64,000 bases of DNA from Maribacter algarum (ex Lu et al. 2025) (nom. illeg.) (GCA_947495915.1 CANMAW010000003.1:62001-126000), one strand, 5' to 3'; shown: positions 28,057 through 38,385, counted from the stretch's first letter. Program-made: numbers and translations. The notes: generated by a model from the letters alone, not told the origin.

Positions 28057-28701
28057 ATGAAAACAATCAAAAAACAAACAATTATGAAAACAATCACAAT
28101 GAAAACAATCAAAAAACAAACTTTATTAAAAATGGCTTGTTTAGCCTTTACCTTATTTACGAGTATAACCTATGCGCAAAACAACAATCAAAACACATCA
28201 ACAGAAAGAGATGGTTTCATTTTCGAATTTGTAGTCGGCAGTGGCCTTATTAGTATAGAAGATAGTGCAGGTATTCAAACTTTCGATAAATCGCAGGGAA
28301 CTTTCAGTTTTCCAGATTTAAAGTTTGGCTATATGCTAAATGATAGGCTAGCCGTTACAGTCTCAACACCAGGTATGATCTACGAATTTCAAGATAACGA
28401 TAGGCACTTCGGGGCTGTTATTCCATCGTTGCAATATTGGTTCAAAGATAACTGGTGGGTAAATGGTGGAATTGGCTTAGCGATAGATTCGCCAGCATTA
28501 TATGATATTAAAGACCATGTCAATGACGATTGGAATTTCGGTTGTGCCGTTAAGGTAAGCACCGGTTACGAATTTTATAAAAAGAAAAACTTTGCGCTAA
28601 ATGTACAATCTAATGTCGTTTTTGGTCGTGCATTTTTAGATGGAGATGCGCATAGAGATGGCGCCACAATTAACGTAGGAATAGGGTTTAGCTGGTTATA
28701 G
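28057..28701 (+). CDS. Outer-membrane beta-barrel protein
   Basis: The open frame begins with repeated start codons: the 23-base segment from 28057 (ATGAAAACAATC...) recurs at 28099, giving three in-frame ATGs. The third (28099) is likeliest because it gives a normal signal peptide ending TYAQ. The remainder has strands such as FSFPDLKFGYML and WVNGGIGLAID and ends INVGIGFSWL with the terminal aromatic pattern, as in small outer-membrane barrels. Function is unknown. The duplication is probably a replication slip. A long hairpin terminator follows. Confidence 0.7.
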   Translation: MKTIKKQTIMKTITMKTIKKQTLLKMACLAFTLFTSITYAQNNNQNTSTERDGFIFEFVVGSGLISIEDSAGIQTFDKSQGTFSFPDLKFGYMLNDRLAVTVSTPGMIYEFQDNDRHFGAVIPSLQYWFKDNWWVNGGIGLAIDSPALYDIKDHVNDDWNFGCAVKVSTGYEFYKKKNFALNVQSNVVFGRAFLDGDAHRDGATINVGIGFSWL

Positions 28702-28713
28702 GCTTTACGTTTA

Positions 28714-28765
28714 ATAAATCAAAAATGAATGCACAATTGGTAGTTGTGGTTCATTTTTGATTTAT
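28714..28765 (+). terminator. Long hairpin terminator
   Basis: A 16-bp perfect stem (ATAAATCAAAAATGAA with its complement) is extended by CACAA/TTGTG inside, giving a very stable hairpin 13 bases after the barrel gene's stop. Confidence 0.75.
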
Positions 28766-28807
28766 CATTTTTCATATAACAGCACTACCCAAAAACATCA
28801 GGAAACA

Positions 28808-29829
28808 ATGACAAAAATTACATTTCTTCTGGCCTCCTTAATATCACTTTATGTTATGCCAAGAGCTTTAGCACAAACCCCCATCACACTTCAGTCAAAG
28901 AGAATTCAAGTAGCACTTAATAAAACTCAGAAATATGGTTTTGATGGTGCTATTCTCTATATAAATCAAAATGGTAATACCAAGCAATATGCTTCGGGTT
29001 GGGAGAATAGAGAACACCAAATTCCCGCAAACCCAAACTCACTTTTTAAAATTGCGAGCATTTCTAAGCTATATATTGCAGCAACTGTTGCAAAATTAGT
29101 GGCTGCTGATAGTTTGCCACTAGAAAAGAGTTTAAAAGAATACTTGCCAGAAAGAGCATCAAGAATAGCAAATGCAGATCAAATTACTCTCAAATTATTA
29201 GTACAGCATAGAAGTGGTATACCAGATTTTACAAGACATGCCGACTACCCTTGGGATAGTCCTTTTAAAACAACTGATGCCATCTACAGTTTGATTTATG
29301 ATCAACCAGCAGCTTTTAAACCCAATGCAAAATACAGGTATTCAAATACCAATTATTTACTTATTGCAGCGGTTTTAGATAAAGTGTTAGGTTATAGTCA
29401 TCATGATTATATAAGAAAAGAAATCGTTGCAAAGTTAGGTTTACAACACACGCACAATGTTCTAAAAGAGGTCAACATAGATGAGGTTATGAGTGGTTAT
29501 TATGTAGGCTATGATAAAGATATTAAATGCAACGACTTTGTTCAGCCAGGTGGTTCTATGGTCGCCACTGCAAGTGATGTAGGTGTGTTTTTAAGAGCTT
29601 TAAATGATGGTTCACTTTTAACAGTAAAAGAACAAGAAATTTATGCCTCTATCTATGTTTTTGAGCATACCGTTTACTACCAGGTTATCAGAGTATTGCT
29701 CGCTATCATATAGAATTAGATGCTGTTATTGTGCTATTTGTAAACACCAGTGGTGTCAATTCTTGGATTAAATTAGAAACCTTATACAGAAAGATTACCA
29801 AAACATTGAAGAACAATAATTTAAAATAA
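28808..29829 (+). pseudogene. Serine hydrolase paralogue, frameshifted
   Basis: It is closely similar to the 26469 protein, with signal peptide RALAQ, nucleophile SISK, YSNTNY and MSGYYVGYDKDI. Near 29672 the frame breaks just where the paralogue has its HGG motif, and the annotated frame ends at 29713 after unrelated residues. The other frame continues with PGYQSIARYHIELDAVIVLFVNTSG to 29829, matching the paralogue's C-terminus. Restoring one G after ACC at 29671 would repair it. A single-base deletion, real or a sequencing error, is the simplest explanation. The start at 28808 is preferred over 28757, which lies in the terminator. Confidence 0.8.
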
Positions 29830-30363
29830 ATGTCGAAAAAAGCGAATTCAATATTGAAAAAGTCAAATAGAAAATCTCATCTATTTTAGAGAACTTTTTG
29901 GGCTTACTTTCCTTGTTGTTTCGCTATGGTATGCCCTTTATTCATAGTATATACCTTCTAATAATGACGGTATGGTTTAGAGTACTGATATCATATCATC
30001 AAAAGAATTTATTTAATTTGGTTGAACGAGTTTCTTAAAAGAGATTTAGTCAAAAAGGAGGTGTTCAATTGAAGGGAGGCAATCCAAAGATATTTCAAAT
30101 AATAATATGTCGTTAATTAGTCTTAACAAAAGAAGACAATTTTACATTTGTCGGAAAAAAATAACGATTTGATTGTTTTTAAAGTAGAATATTAGTCCAC
30201 ACGAAATCTTCAAGAATTAAATCTATAGTTATAATATTCAAAATTTGAATATTTTAAAATAAGTTTAAAGAACTCCTGTTCAATGTATTAATGTTAATAT
30301 GAAGTTAAAAAAAATTAGTTAAAAAAACAGATAATCGAATTATTTACTAGTTTTGTTTAACGA
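29830..30363. other. Intergenic region (534 bp)
   Basis: Very AT-rich. Except for the -7 promoter element at 30348, nothing was recognised. Confidence 0.45.
30348..30355 (+). promoter_or_regulatory. -7 promoter element before the RND efflux operon
   Basis: TAGTTTTG is an exact TAnnTTTG match that ends 8 bases before the ATG at 30364, implying a nearly leaderless mRNA. Confidence 0.6.
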
Positions 30364-30792
30364 ATGAAAGAAACGCTACAAAAATTAACCGCTACCGTAA
30401 TGGCTTTTATTGTGCTATTATCCACAATGTCTTTTGCTGTGGATATGCATTTCTGTGGCGACCATTTAGTAGATTTCAGCATCTTCGATAAGGTAGACAC
30501 TTGCATGATGAAAGCAGAAAAGTCTAAAGATTCCAGTTCTTGTGAACTAAAGGAAATGGAGACCGAGACAAGCTGTTGTTCTGATATAGAAGTAACAATT
30601 GAGGGTCAAGATGATTTAAAAATCTCATTCGACAATCTTACTTTTGAACAGCAACAATTTGTATTTTCTTTTACGTATTCCTTTATTAATCTCTACAAAG
30701 AGGCATACGAAAATATAGTTCCTTTCAAAGATTACATGCCACCTCCCTTACTTCGGGATGTTCAAATTTTAGACCAAACTTTCCTTATTTGA
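30364..30792 (+). CDS. HYC_CC_PP-family small exported protein
   Basis: A 142-residue protein with an N-terminal signal segment (about 8-28), then HFC in place of HYC (residues 33-35), a Cys pair in SCCSD (about 75) and PPP near the C-terminus. This matches the HYC_CC_PP pattern of small Bacteroidota proteins found before metal-efflux genes. Histidine and cysteines suggest periplasmic metal binding. It begins the copper/silver-type RND operon. Confidence 0.8.
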   Translation: MKETLQKLTATVMAFIVLLSTMSFAVDMHFCGDHLVDFSIFDKVDTCMMKAEKSKDSSSCELKEMETETSCCSDIEVTIEGQDDLKISFDNLTFEQQQFVFSFTYSFINLYKEAYENIVPFKDYMPPPLLRDVQILDQTFLI

Positions 30793-30813
30793 TTATTAGA
30801 CAGTATTAAATAC

Positions 30814-30839
30814 GCCCAGCGATAGCAATCGTTTTGGGC
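30814..30839 (+). other. Hairpin between HYC_CC_PP gene and cusA-like gene
   Basis: GCCCA pairs with TGGGC and the inner GCGAT with ATCGT. T-rich sequence follows, so it may act as an attenuator that reduces transcription into the efflux pump. Confidence 0.4.
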
Positions 30840-30911
30840 TAGATTTGTTGTATTTGTTTTTCTGAATATCAGAATGTCAAATCTTTCATACATGTTTAAT
30901 TTTCAAATTAT

Positions 30912-33900
30912 ATGGTTAATAAAGCTATCAAATTCCTTATCGAGAATAAACTCGTTGCAGTATTAATGCTCGCCTTATTTGTAGGTTGGGGTTTAGTAAA
31001 TGCGCCATTTGGTTGGAATAACGGCTTTCTGCCTTCAAATCCTGTATCAGTAGATGCTATTCCGGATATTGGAGAGAACCAACAAATCGTTTTTACTAAA
31101 TGGGAGGGTCGTTCTCCACAAGACATTGAGGACCAAATTACCTATCCTCTAACCACTTCTTTGCTTGGTATACCAGGGGTGAAAACTATTCGTAGTTCTT
31201 CGATGTTCGGTTTTTCGAGCATATATATCATTTTTGAAGAGGACATCGATTTTTATTGGTCGCGTAGTCGGATAATAGAAAAACTGAATTCATTACCGGC
31301 CAATCTATTGCCAGAAGGTTTAAACCCAGCTCTAGGACCGGATGCAACAGGATTGGGTCAAATTTATTGGTACACTTTAGAAGGGCGTGATGAAATCGGA
31401 AATGTAACTGGTGGATGGGATTTACAGGAACTACGAAGTATTCAAGACTATTACGTGAAATTTTCGCTTTCAGGTGCTAGTGGTGTCTCTGAGGTCGCAT
31501 CTATTGGTGGTTTTGTGCAGGAATATCAAGTTGATGTTAATCCTGAGAAAATGCGCCAATATAAAATTAGCCTTAGCCAAATTGTAAAAGCAGTAAAAGA
31601 AAGCAATCAGGATATTGGTGCACAGACCATAGAAATAAATAAAGCTGAATACCTGGTTCGCGGCTTAGGATATGTTAAGACCATTGCAGATTTAGAGAAT
31701 GCAGTTGTTACTTCTGAAAATTTCACAACACTTCGTATTAAGGATGTAGCTAACATAAGTTTCGGGCCAGCAACTAGACGTGGTATTTTGGATAAGGAAG
31801 GAGCGGAAGTCGTGGGCGGTGTCGTTGTTGCTCGCCATGGTGCAAACCCTATGGAAGTCATCACGAATGTAAAAGCCCAAATTGATGAACTTAAAGGTGG
31901 CCTACCTTCAAAAGTATTGGCAGATGGCCGCACATCACAACTTACCGTAGTTCCTTTTTACGACCGTACAGAGTTGATCGAAGAAACCCTAAATACCCTC
32001 GATGAAGCATTGACATTAGAAATACTAATTACCATTTTGGTAATTATCATTATGGTCTTCAATTTAAGGGCGTCTATCTTAATATCTGGACTATTACCAG
32101 TCGCTGTTTTGATGGTTTTTGTTAGCATGAAAATCTTTAATGTAGATGCGAACATAGTCGCACTTTCAGGTATTGCTATCGCTATTGGTACCATGGTCGA
32201 TGTTGGCGTTATTCTTGCCGAAAACATGATAAAGCATTTGAATGATAAAAAATTGCGGTTTAATAAAAGCGGTACGGAATACACCACCAATGAAATTATT
32301 TATAACGCCACGTCTGAAGTTTCTGGAGCAATCTTAACAGCAGTCCTAACTACAATTATAAGCTTTGTACCTGTATTTACAATGATTGGTGCGGAAGGAA
32401 AGCTATTCCGTCCCCTTGCTTTTACAAAAACCATGGCGCTTTCGGCTTCATTGGTTATTGCCTTATTTATAATCCCACCCCTAGCGGCATATTTATTTAG
32501 AAAGAAAAATCTAAAATCTTCGTTGAGCTATATACTTCAAATTTCGCTTTTAGTATTTGGGGCAATCGCAATATTCTTGGGCTATTGGTTAGGCATTGTT
32601 TTGATTGCTTTTGGTGGAACGGGACTATTAAATTTAAGGGGATATCTTGATAAGAAGAAGGTAAATCTGATTAACATTATTATATCGTCAGCTGCCATCG
32701 TATTTCTGCTTGCAGAATATTGGAGACCCTTAGGCTTTGATAGAAGTGTATTTGTCAACTTGATTTTCGTAGCAATTATCTGCTTTGGAGTTCTAGGAAT
32801 ATTTTCTGTGTTGAGAAGGTATTATGGTCAGATTTTGGAATGGGCATTAGCGAATAAATTGTTGTTTCTAATCATCCCAGCAACTATACTTATTTCCGGT
32901 GTGTGGATTATGAACAATACTGGAAAGGAATTTATGCCATCTCTAAACGAAGGCTCGTTCCTTTTAATGCCCACCTCATTACCTCACGCTGGTGTAGAAG
33001 AAAACAAACGGGTATTGCAACAACTGGATATGGCAGTTGCTACTATTCCAGAAATAGAAACGGTGGTTGGTAAATCTGGCAGAACAGAATCCGCACTCGA
33101 CCCGGCACCGCTATCCATGTATGAAAACATGATTCAGTATAAATCTGAATACATGCGTAATGAGAACGGCAAAAAGCAACGCTATAAAGTAAATGAGGAT
33201 GGGCTTTATAAAACTAAAGATGGAAATCTAGTTATCAATCCAAATTCTGTTAAAGCTAATCAAAATTCTTACTATGACGTATCAACATTACGAGACCCAT
33301 TTACTATTCATCGCAAACAATTAATTGAAGATGACGATGGTGAATTCTACCGTAACTGGCGACCAGAGATTAATAACCCAGATGATATTTGGAGTGAAAT
33401 CGTTAAGGTGACCAAATTACCAGGGGTAACTTCCGCACCGAAATTACAACCCATTGAAACTCGATTGGTTATGTTGCAAACAGGAATGCGGGCACCCATG
33501 GGAATCAAAGTAAAAGGCCAAGATTTAGAACAGATAGAAGCATTTGGTTTACAACTTGAAACTATTCTAAAACAAGCAGAAGGTGTCAAAGAGCAAGCAG
33601 TTTTTGCAGACCGTATTGTGGGTAAACCTTACTTATTAATCGATATCAAACGAGAGCAACTCGCGCGATATGGAATATCGATTATGGATGTTCAGCAAGT
33701 GCTAAAAGTAGCCGTTGGCGGAATGCCTTTGACGCAGACCGTTGAAGGTCGTGAGCGTTATGGAGTTCGTGTGCGTTACCCAAGAGAATTACGTGGGAAT
33801 GAAGAAGACCTTAAAAAGATTTATGTTCCTGTAGAAAAGGGAAGTCCCGTGCCATTGGGCGAACTCGTAGACATACGTTACGAACAAGGTCCACAAGTGA

Positions 33901-34670
33901 TTAAAAGTGAAGATACCTTCCTAATCGGATATGTACTGTTCGATAAACTTGATGGTTTTGCTGAAGTAGATGTCGTAGAAAATGCTCAGGCTTTAATCAA
34001 GGAAAAAATTGCTAGTGGGCAATTAACCGTTCCTAAAGGTATCAATTATCAATTTACTGGAACCTATGAAAACCAGTTGCGAGCAGAGAAAACACTTTCA
34101 GTTGTAGTTCCGTTGGCGCTGGCAATAATTTTCTTGATTTTGTATTTCCAGTTCAAATCTGTTTCTACCTCACTTATGGTCTTTACAGGAATTACCGTGG
34201 CTTTTGCAGGTGGTTTCATTATGATTTGGTTGTATGGTCAGGACTGGTTCTTCAATTTCAACTTGTTCGGAGAGAATATGCGTGCCCTATTCAATATGAA
34301 AACCGTCAATTTGAGTGTGGCGGTATGGGTCGGGTTCATTGCACTATTTGGTATTGCTACCGATGACGGAGTAGTAATGGCAACCTACCTGACACAAACC
34401 TTTGACCGTGACAAACCAAAAGATGAAAAGAGTATCAGGAATTCGGCATTAGATGCAGCGCAAAAGCGAATACGTCCTTGTCTGATGACTACGGTAACTA
34501 CAATTCTTGCCTTACTTCCTGTATTGACATCCACAGGAAAGGGAAGTGATATTATGATACCAATGGCTATCCCAATTTTTGGGGGAATGGTGATTGATAT
34601 TACCTCCTATTTTATTGTACCGGTCTTGTACAGCTGGAGTGAAGAATTCAAATTAAAAAGAGCAAACTAA
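30912..34670 (+). CDS. Heavy-metal efflux RND pump, CusA/CzcA-type
   Basis: A 1252-residue inner-membrane proton antiporter of the heavy-metal RND family. The N-terminal porter motif DAIPDIGENQQIVFTKWEGRSPQDIEDQITYP, broken by family residues, and DATGLGQIYWYTLEGRD are characteristic of CusA. The proton-relay helices are SGIAIAIGTMVDVGVILAEN and FGIATDDGVVMATY. It is about 200 residues longer than Escherichia CusA. About 90 extra residues with three or four hydrophobic segments lie after helix 6 (about 535-625), and a polar insert lies around 755-830. It is followed by tolC- and cusB-like genes with a one-base overlap, so a copper or silver tripartite efflux system is likely; cobalt/zinc/cadmium is the alternative. 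Confidence 0.9.
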   Translation: MVNKAIKFLIENKLVAVLMLALFVGWGLVNAPFGWNNGFLPSNPVSVDAIPDIGENQQIVFTKWEGRSPQDIEDQITYPLTTSLLGIPGVKTIRSSSMFGFSSIYIIFEEDIDFYWSRSRIIEKLNSLPANLLPEGLNPALGPDATGLGQIYWYTLEGRDEIGNVTGGWDLQELRSIQDYYVKFSLSGASGVSEVASIGGFVQEYQVDVNPEKMRQYKISLSQIVKAVKESNQDIGAQTIEINKAEYLVRGLGYVKTIADLENAVVTSENFTTLRIKDVANISFGPATRRGILDKEGAEVVGGVVVARHGANPMEVITNVKAQIDELKGGLPSKVLADGRTSQLTVVPFYDRTELIEETLNTLDEALTLEILITILVIIIMVFNLRASILISGLLPVAVLMVFVSMKIFNVDANIVALSGIAIAIGTMVDVGVILAENMIKHLNDKKLRFNKSGTEYTTNEIIYNATSEVSGAILTAVLTTIISFVPVFTMIGAEGKLFRPLAFTKTMALSASLVIALFIIPPLAAYLFRKKNLKSSLSYILQISLLVFGAIAIFLGYWLGIVLIAFGGTGLLNLRGYLDKKKVNLINIIISSAAIVFLLAEYWRPLGFDRSVFVNLIFVAIICFGVLGIFSVLRRYYGQILEWALANKLLFLIIPATILISGVWIMNNTGKEFMPSLNEGSFLLMPTSLPHAGVEENKRVLQQLDMAVATIPEIETVVGKSGRTESALDPAPLSMYENMIQYKSEYMRNENGKKQRYKVNEDGLYKTKDGNLVINPNSVKANQNSYYDVSTLRDPFTIHRKQLIEDDDGEFYRNWRPEINNPDDIWSEIVKVTKLPGVTSAPKLQPIETRLVMLQTGMRAPMGIKVKGQDLEQIEAFGLQLETILKQAEGVKEQAVFADRIVGKPYLLIDIKREQLARYGISIMDVQQVLKVAVGGMPLTQTVEGRERYGVRVRYPRELRGNEEDLKKIYVPVEKGSPVPLGELVDIRYEQGPQVIKSEDTFLIGYVLFDKLDGFAEVDVVENAQALIKEKIASGQLTVPKGINYQFTGTYENQLRAEKTLSVVVPLALAIIFLILYFQFKSVSTSLMVFTGITVAFAGGFIMIWLYGQDWFFNFNLFGENMRALFNMKTVNLSVAVWVGFIALFGIATDDGVVMATYLTQTFDRDKPKDEKSIRNSALDAAQKRIRPCLMTTVTTILALLPVLTSTGKGSDIMIPMAIPIFGGMVIDITSYFIVPVLYSWSEEFKLKRAN

Positions 34671-35890
34671 TGAGAACTATAAATATTGTTATCTGTCTTT
34701 TGCTTGTTTCCGCTTTTTCGAGCGCACAACAATTACAGTCATTTATTAGCGAGGCGTTAGATAATAGTCCAGAGATTCAGGCGTACAATCTTCGTCATAA
34801 CATAGCTGAAGAAAAAGTAAACGAAGTAGACTGGATTCCCAATACAGAATTCAGCGCAGGCTATTTTGTAAGTGAACCCGAAACTAGAACAGGTGCCCAA
34901 CGTGCACGGTTTTCGATGAAACAAATGTTGCCTTGGTTTGGTACGATTACGGCTAGAGAAAATTACGCTAGCGCTATGGCCGATTCAGAATACGTAGAAA
35001 TCGTGATTGCAAAACGTAAACTCGCACTTTCGGTTTCTCAATCTTATTACAGATTGTATAGCATAAGGGAAAAACAAAAAGTACTTCATGAGAATATTCA
35101 GTTATTGAAAACCTATGAAAAACTGGCACTTACTTCTGTGGAAGTTGGAAAAGCATCTGCAGTAGACGTATTGCGGTTACAGATTAGACAAAATGAGTTG
35201 CAGCAGCAAAAAGAAGTTTTAGCTGAAGCATATTTAGGCGAGCAAACGGCTTTTAATAAATTACTTAATCGAGCTGGGGACACAGATGTAACTGTCCTTG
35301 AAAAATTAATGCTCCCAATTGAAGATGGCGTGTTCGCTAACGATGCTTTAGAACTTAATCCAGAATTGCTCAAATATGACAAACTCTATGAATCTGTAGT
35401 ACAATCCGAAGAATTAAATCAAGTAGAACGCAATCCTATGATTGGTTTTGGATTGGATTATGTGCCGGTTTCGGAGCGCCCTGATATGAATTTTAGTGAT
35501 AATGGCAAGGACATTTTTATGCCGATGGTTTCTGTTTCTTTACCTCTTTTTAATAATAAATACAAGTCTACTTCAAAACAGAACGAACTAAAACAGCTTG
35601 AAATAAGAGCTCAAAAAGAAAGTCGCTTAAATGTATTGAAGTCTGCTTTTGCTCAAGCGATATCATTACGTAATCAAGCTAGAATTAAAAACAATACAGA
35701 AGAGAAAAACCTGAAGCAAGCTAATGATGCGGAAGAAATCCTTATTAAGAATTATGAAACAGGGACTATTGATTTTAATGATGTACTCGATATTCAAGAG
35801 CTACAATTAAAGTTTCAAATCAATCAAATAAGTGCAGTCGAAACTTATTATGCCCATAGCGCGATAATCAATTATTTAATAACTCAATAA
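34670..35890 (+). CDS. TolC-family outer-membrane efflux protein
   Basis: A 406-residue protein with a signal peptide ending SSAQ and two long amphipathic helical repeats (for example NSPEIQAYNLRHNIAEEKV and KLALSVSQSYYRLYSIREK), as in the TolC trimer channel. It shares its ATG with the last base of the pump's stop codon, so it is translationally coupled and supplies the outer-membrane channel for the RND pump. It is shorter than usual TolC but typical for CusC-like Bacteroidota members. Confidence 0.88.
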   Translation: MRTINIVICLLLVSAFSSAQQLQSFISEALDNSPEIQAYNLRHNIAEEKVNEVDWIPNTEFSAGYFVSEPETRTGAQRARFSMKQMLPWFGTITARENYASAMADSEYVEIVIAKRKLALSVSQSYYRLYSIREKQKVLHENIQLLKTYEKLALTSVEVGKASAVDVLRLQIRQNELQQQKEVLAEAYLGEQTAFNKLLNRAGDTDVTVLEKLMLPIEDGVFANDALELNPELLKYDKLYESVVQSEELNQVERNPMIGFGLDYVPVSERPDMNFSDNGKDIFMPMVSVSLPLFNNKYKSTSKQNELKQLEIRAQKESRLNVLKSAFAQAISLRNQARIKNNTEEKNLKQANDAEEILIKNYETGTIDFNDVLDIQELQLKFQINQISAVETYYAHSAIINYLITQ

Positions 35891-35900
35891 ACATAAAACA

Positions 35901-36125
35901 ATGAAAAAACTTAAAGTAATTCTAGTAGGAATAATAGTCTTTACAACGATATCAGTAGTCTCATGTAAGGAAGATAAAGAAGCAAGAGATAAGAAATATA
36001 ACACGGCTTATGTATGCCCTATGCATTGCGAAGATAGTGGTAGAGACGAAGAAGGCACATGTGTCGTGTGCGGAATGACTCTTGTAAAAAATGAGGAGCA
36101 TTATGAAGATGGACACACTCACTAG
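35901..36125 (+). CDS. Small lipoprotein with heavy-metal-binding domain
   Basis: A 74-residue lipoprotein (lipobox VVSC, Cys22). The rest is one heavy-metal-binding domain with C39-P-M-H-C43 and C54-V-V-C57-GM, then a His-rich tail (EHYEDGHTH). The same domain occurs at the start of the CusB-like adaptor downstream. It probably hands copper or silver to the pump in the periplasm. A 170-base gap with no recognised gene separates it from the adaptor. Confidence 0.82.
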   Translation: MKKLKVILVGIIVFTTISVVSCKEDKEARDKKYNTAYVCPMHCEDSGRDEEGTCVVCGMTLVKNEEHYEDGHTH

Positions 36126-36295
36126 AAAAAAATCATAAGACGGTTTGATTTTAGACAAAAATGTTTCCAAAACTACCAAAGTGATGAAAAAGCCTTTAGA
36201 TTTTAAAGAACATAATAAAAATAGAGTATCATCAAATAGTCTGTTTTCTGAGACAATTACACATGAAATATCAGAAGTAATTAAAACTATTTAAC

Positions 36296-38071
36296 ATGAA
36301 AAAAAACATCTTGTACCTCGGTATTGCAGTGATTATTGGGCTAATAGGAGGTTACTTAATATTCAGTGATAGTTCAGATTCAGGCGATCAAAAAATAACG
36401 GATGTCCATGACCACTCTGAGGATTCAACAAGTGAAATGTGGACATGCTCAATGCATCCGCAAATCATGCAACCAGAACCCGGTGATTGCCCAATTTGTG
36501 GAATGGATTTAATTCTTGCCGAAACTAGGGGAGAAGGTCTAGCCGCAAATCAAATCAAGATGACCAAAAATGCAATGGCATTAGCTAATATTGAAACTAC
36601 CATTGTTGGAAATCTTAAACAAGGTGATAATGATGGGGTAATTTCACTATCAGGTAAAATAGCCACAAATGAGGAAAACAATGCTATTCAAGCAAGTTTT
36701 TTTGATGGTCGTTTGGAAAAACTAAATATAAGTTTTGAAGGGCAAGAAGTAAAAAGAGGGCAATTATTAGCAACAATCTATTCCCCGAATCTTGTAGCGG
36801 CTCAGCAGGAATTAATTACAGCTACTTCTTTAAAAGAATCTCAACCGGCTTTATATAAAGCCGTTCGCAATAAGTTGAAATTATGGAAGCTTTCTACACG
36901 TCAAATCGACGATATAGAGTCAACGGGAGAAGTGCATGAAAACTTCCCTTTATACGCAACGGTTTCAGGAACAGTAGTGATGGTAATGGCGGCAGAGGGT
37001 GATTATTTAAAACAAGGACAGCCTATTCTAAAAGTCAGCAATCTTAATTCAGTTTGGGCAGAATTTGATGTGTATGAGAATCAAATTTCACAGTTTAAAA
37101 AAGGGCAAAAAATAAAGGTTACCACAAGCGCATATCCTAATAAGGAATTTGATGCCGTCATATCATTTATTGACCCTGTATTGAATAGTAGTACAAGAAC
37201 TGTGACGGTGCGCACAACCTTAAAGAATAATGAAAATTTGTTTAAGCCTGGTATGTTTGTTTCTGGAAAGATAAAAGGCACAGCCCAAGCTCCGGGAGAA
37301 TCATTGAATATTCCATCAAGTGCTGTATTATGGACAGGTGAACGCTCTTTGGTATACGTTAAGCCAAATCCGAACGACGCTATTTTTGAAATTCGGGAAG
37401 TAACTGTAGGCCCACGTAACGGAGATAATTTTACAATAACATCTGGATTGCAAAATGGAGAGGAAATTGTTACCAATGGCACGTTTACGGTAGATGCAGC
37501 AGCCCAATTACGGGGTAAAAAGTCAATGATGAATAAATCTGGTGGTAAAACAATGACGGGTCATAAAGGTCATTTGGGAATGCAAGGAGGCTCAGACATT
37601 AAACCCAATACGATTCCAACAATGAATATGAAATTACCAAAGGAATTTCAAACAGCTTTTCAAGCTGCCTTAAAACCATATCTTAAAATGATAGATGCCT
37701 TTGTAGCAAGTGATGCGAGGCAAGTATCTGCTATGGCAAAAATGACATTTGAAAAAATGAAAACGATAGAAACAAGAGGTTTGGGCAAAATGGAAAAATC
37801 GCATCTATCCAAGAGTATTGAATTGTTTAGTGCTATCTCATTAAACTCAGAATTAAAAACCCAAAGAGCTCAATTGGTTGTTTTAAATGAAAATATTGTG
37901 GCCCTAGCAATGAATATCAAATCGCCAGTAGAAACATTGTATTTACAAAAATGTCCTATGGCTTATAATGGCCTTGAAGCAATTTGGTTAAGCACGCAAA
38001 GCGATATTAAGAACCCCTATTATGGTGAAGCCATGCTGACATGTGGTAGTGTGATTAAGACCATTGAATAA
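36296..38071 (+). CDS. RND efflux periplasmic adaptor, CusB-type, with metal-binding and DUF3347 domains
   Basis: A 591-residue membrane-fusion protein. An N-terminal anchor (about 5-23) is followed by a heavy-metal-binding domain with C51, H54, C65 and C68, then the lipoyl, hairpin and barrel domains of HlyD-type adaptors (about 100-410). A Met/Lys-rich linker leads to a DUF3347 domain (about 445-591) ending with KCPMAYNGLEAIWL. CusB adaptors bind copper or silver, and the added domains support periplasmic metal capture. It completes the tripartite pump with the upstream cusA- and tolC-like genes. Confidence 0.88.
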   Translation: MKKNILYLGIAVIIGLIGGYLIFSDSSDSGDQKITDVHDHSEDSTSEMWTCSMHPQIMQPEPGDCPICGMDLILAETRGEGLAANQIKMTKNAMALANIETTIVGNLKQGDNDGVISLSGKIATNEENNAIQASFFDGRLEKLNISFEGQEVKRGQLLATIYSPNLVAAQQELITATSLKESQPALYKAVRNKLKLWKLSTRQIDDIESTGEVHENFPLYATVSGTVVMVMAAEGDYLKQGQPILKVSNLNSVWAEFDVYENQISQFKKGQKIKVTTSAYPNKEFDAVISFIDPVLNSSTRTVTVRTTLKNNENLFKPGMFVSGKIKGTAQAPGESLNIPSSAVLWTGERSLVYVKPNPNDAIFEIREVTVGPRNGDNFTITSGLQNGEEIVTNGTFTVDAAAQLRGKKSMMNKSGGKTMTGHKGHLGMQGGSDIKPNTIPTMNMKLPKEFQTAFQAALKPYLKMIDAFVASDARQVSAMAKMTFEKMKTIETRGLGKMEKSHLSKSIELFSAISLNSELKTQRAQLVVLNENIVALAMNIKSPVETLYLQKCPMAYNGLEAIWLSTQSDIKNPYYGEAMLTCGSVIKTIE

Positions 38072-38103
38072 AAATTGTCATATCTAAAGACACCAAATAT
38101 ATT

Positions 38104-38385
38104 ATGAAGAAAACTTGTAAGTCTATAATAGATTGCCCTAATGAAAAACAATTGTTTATGAATAAAAAGGGGTATGAAATATTTGAATGCATCACGTGCG
38201 GTCATAGATTTCACCCTTTAAATGATTCTGAAATGCACCTTGACAAAGTGTACTCCACGATAACAACACACCTTTTTTTTCTAAAACAACATATTATCAA
38301 ATTACTAACAAATTCATTAGGAAAACTAAAATTGATTTATGCGCCAATAGTTGTCAAATGGTATATGTTTCAAAAACGGCATTGA
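38104..38385 (+). CDS. Small zinc-ribbon-like protein, possibly a truncated methyltransferase N-terminus
   Basis: A 93-residue frame. Residues 1-50 resemble the zinc-ribbon start of some class I methyltransferases (CKSIIDCPNEKQLF and ECITCGHRFHPL, then HLDKVYS). The rest is unlike any family. Another frame from about 38259 stays open to 38453, so a frameshift or a chimeric remnant is possible. It precedes the sulfotransferase gene but may be unrelated. Low certainty that it makes a functional protein. Confidence 0.35.
   Translation: MKKTCKSIIDCPNEKQLFMNKKGYEIFECITCGHRFHPLNDSEMHLDKVYSTITTHLFFLKQHIIKLLTNSLGKLKLIYAPIVVKWYMFQKRH

Noticed and set aside
31607-32290. Minus-strand frames inside the RND pump
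   Set aside because: They mirror the strongly conserved CusA frame and lack promoter or family features.
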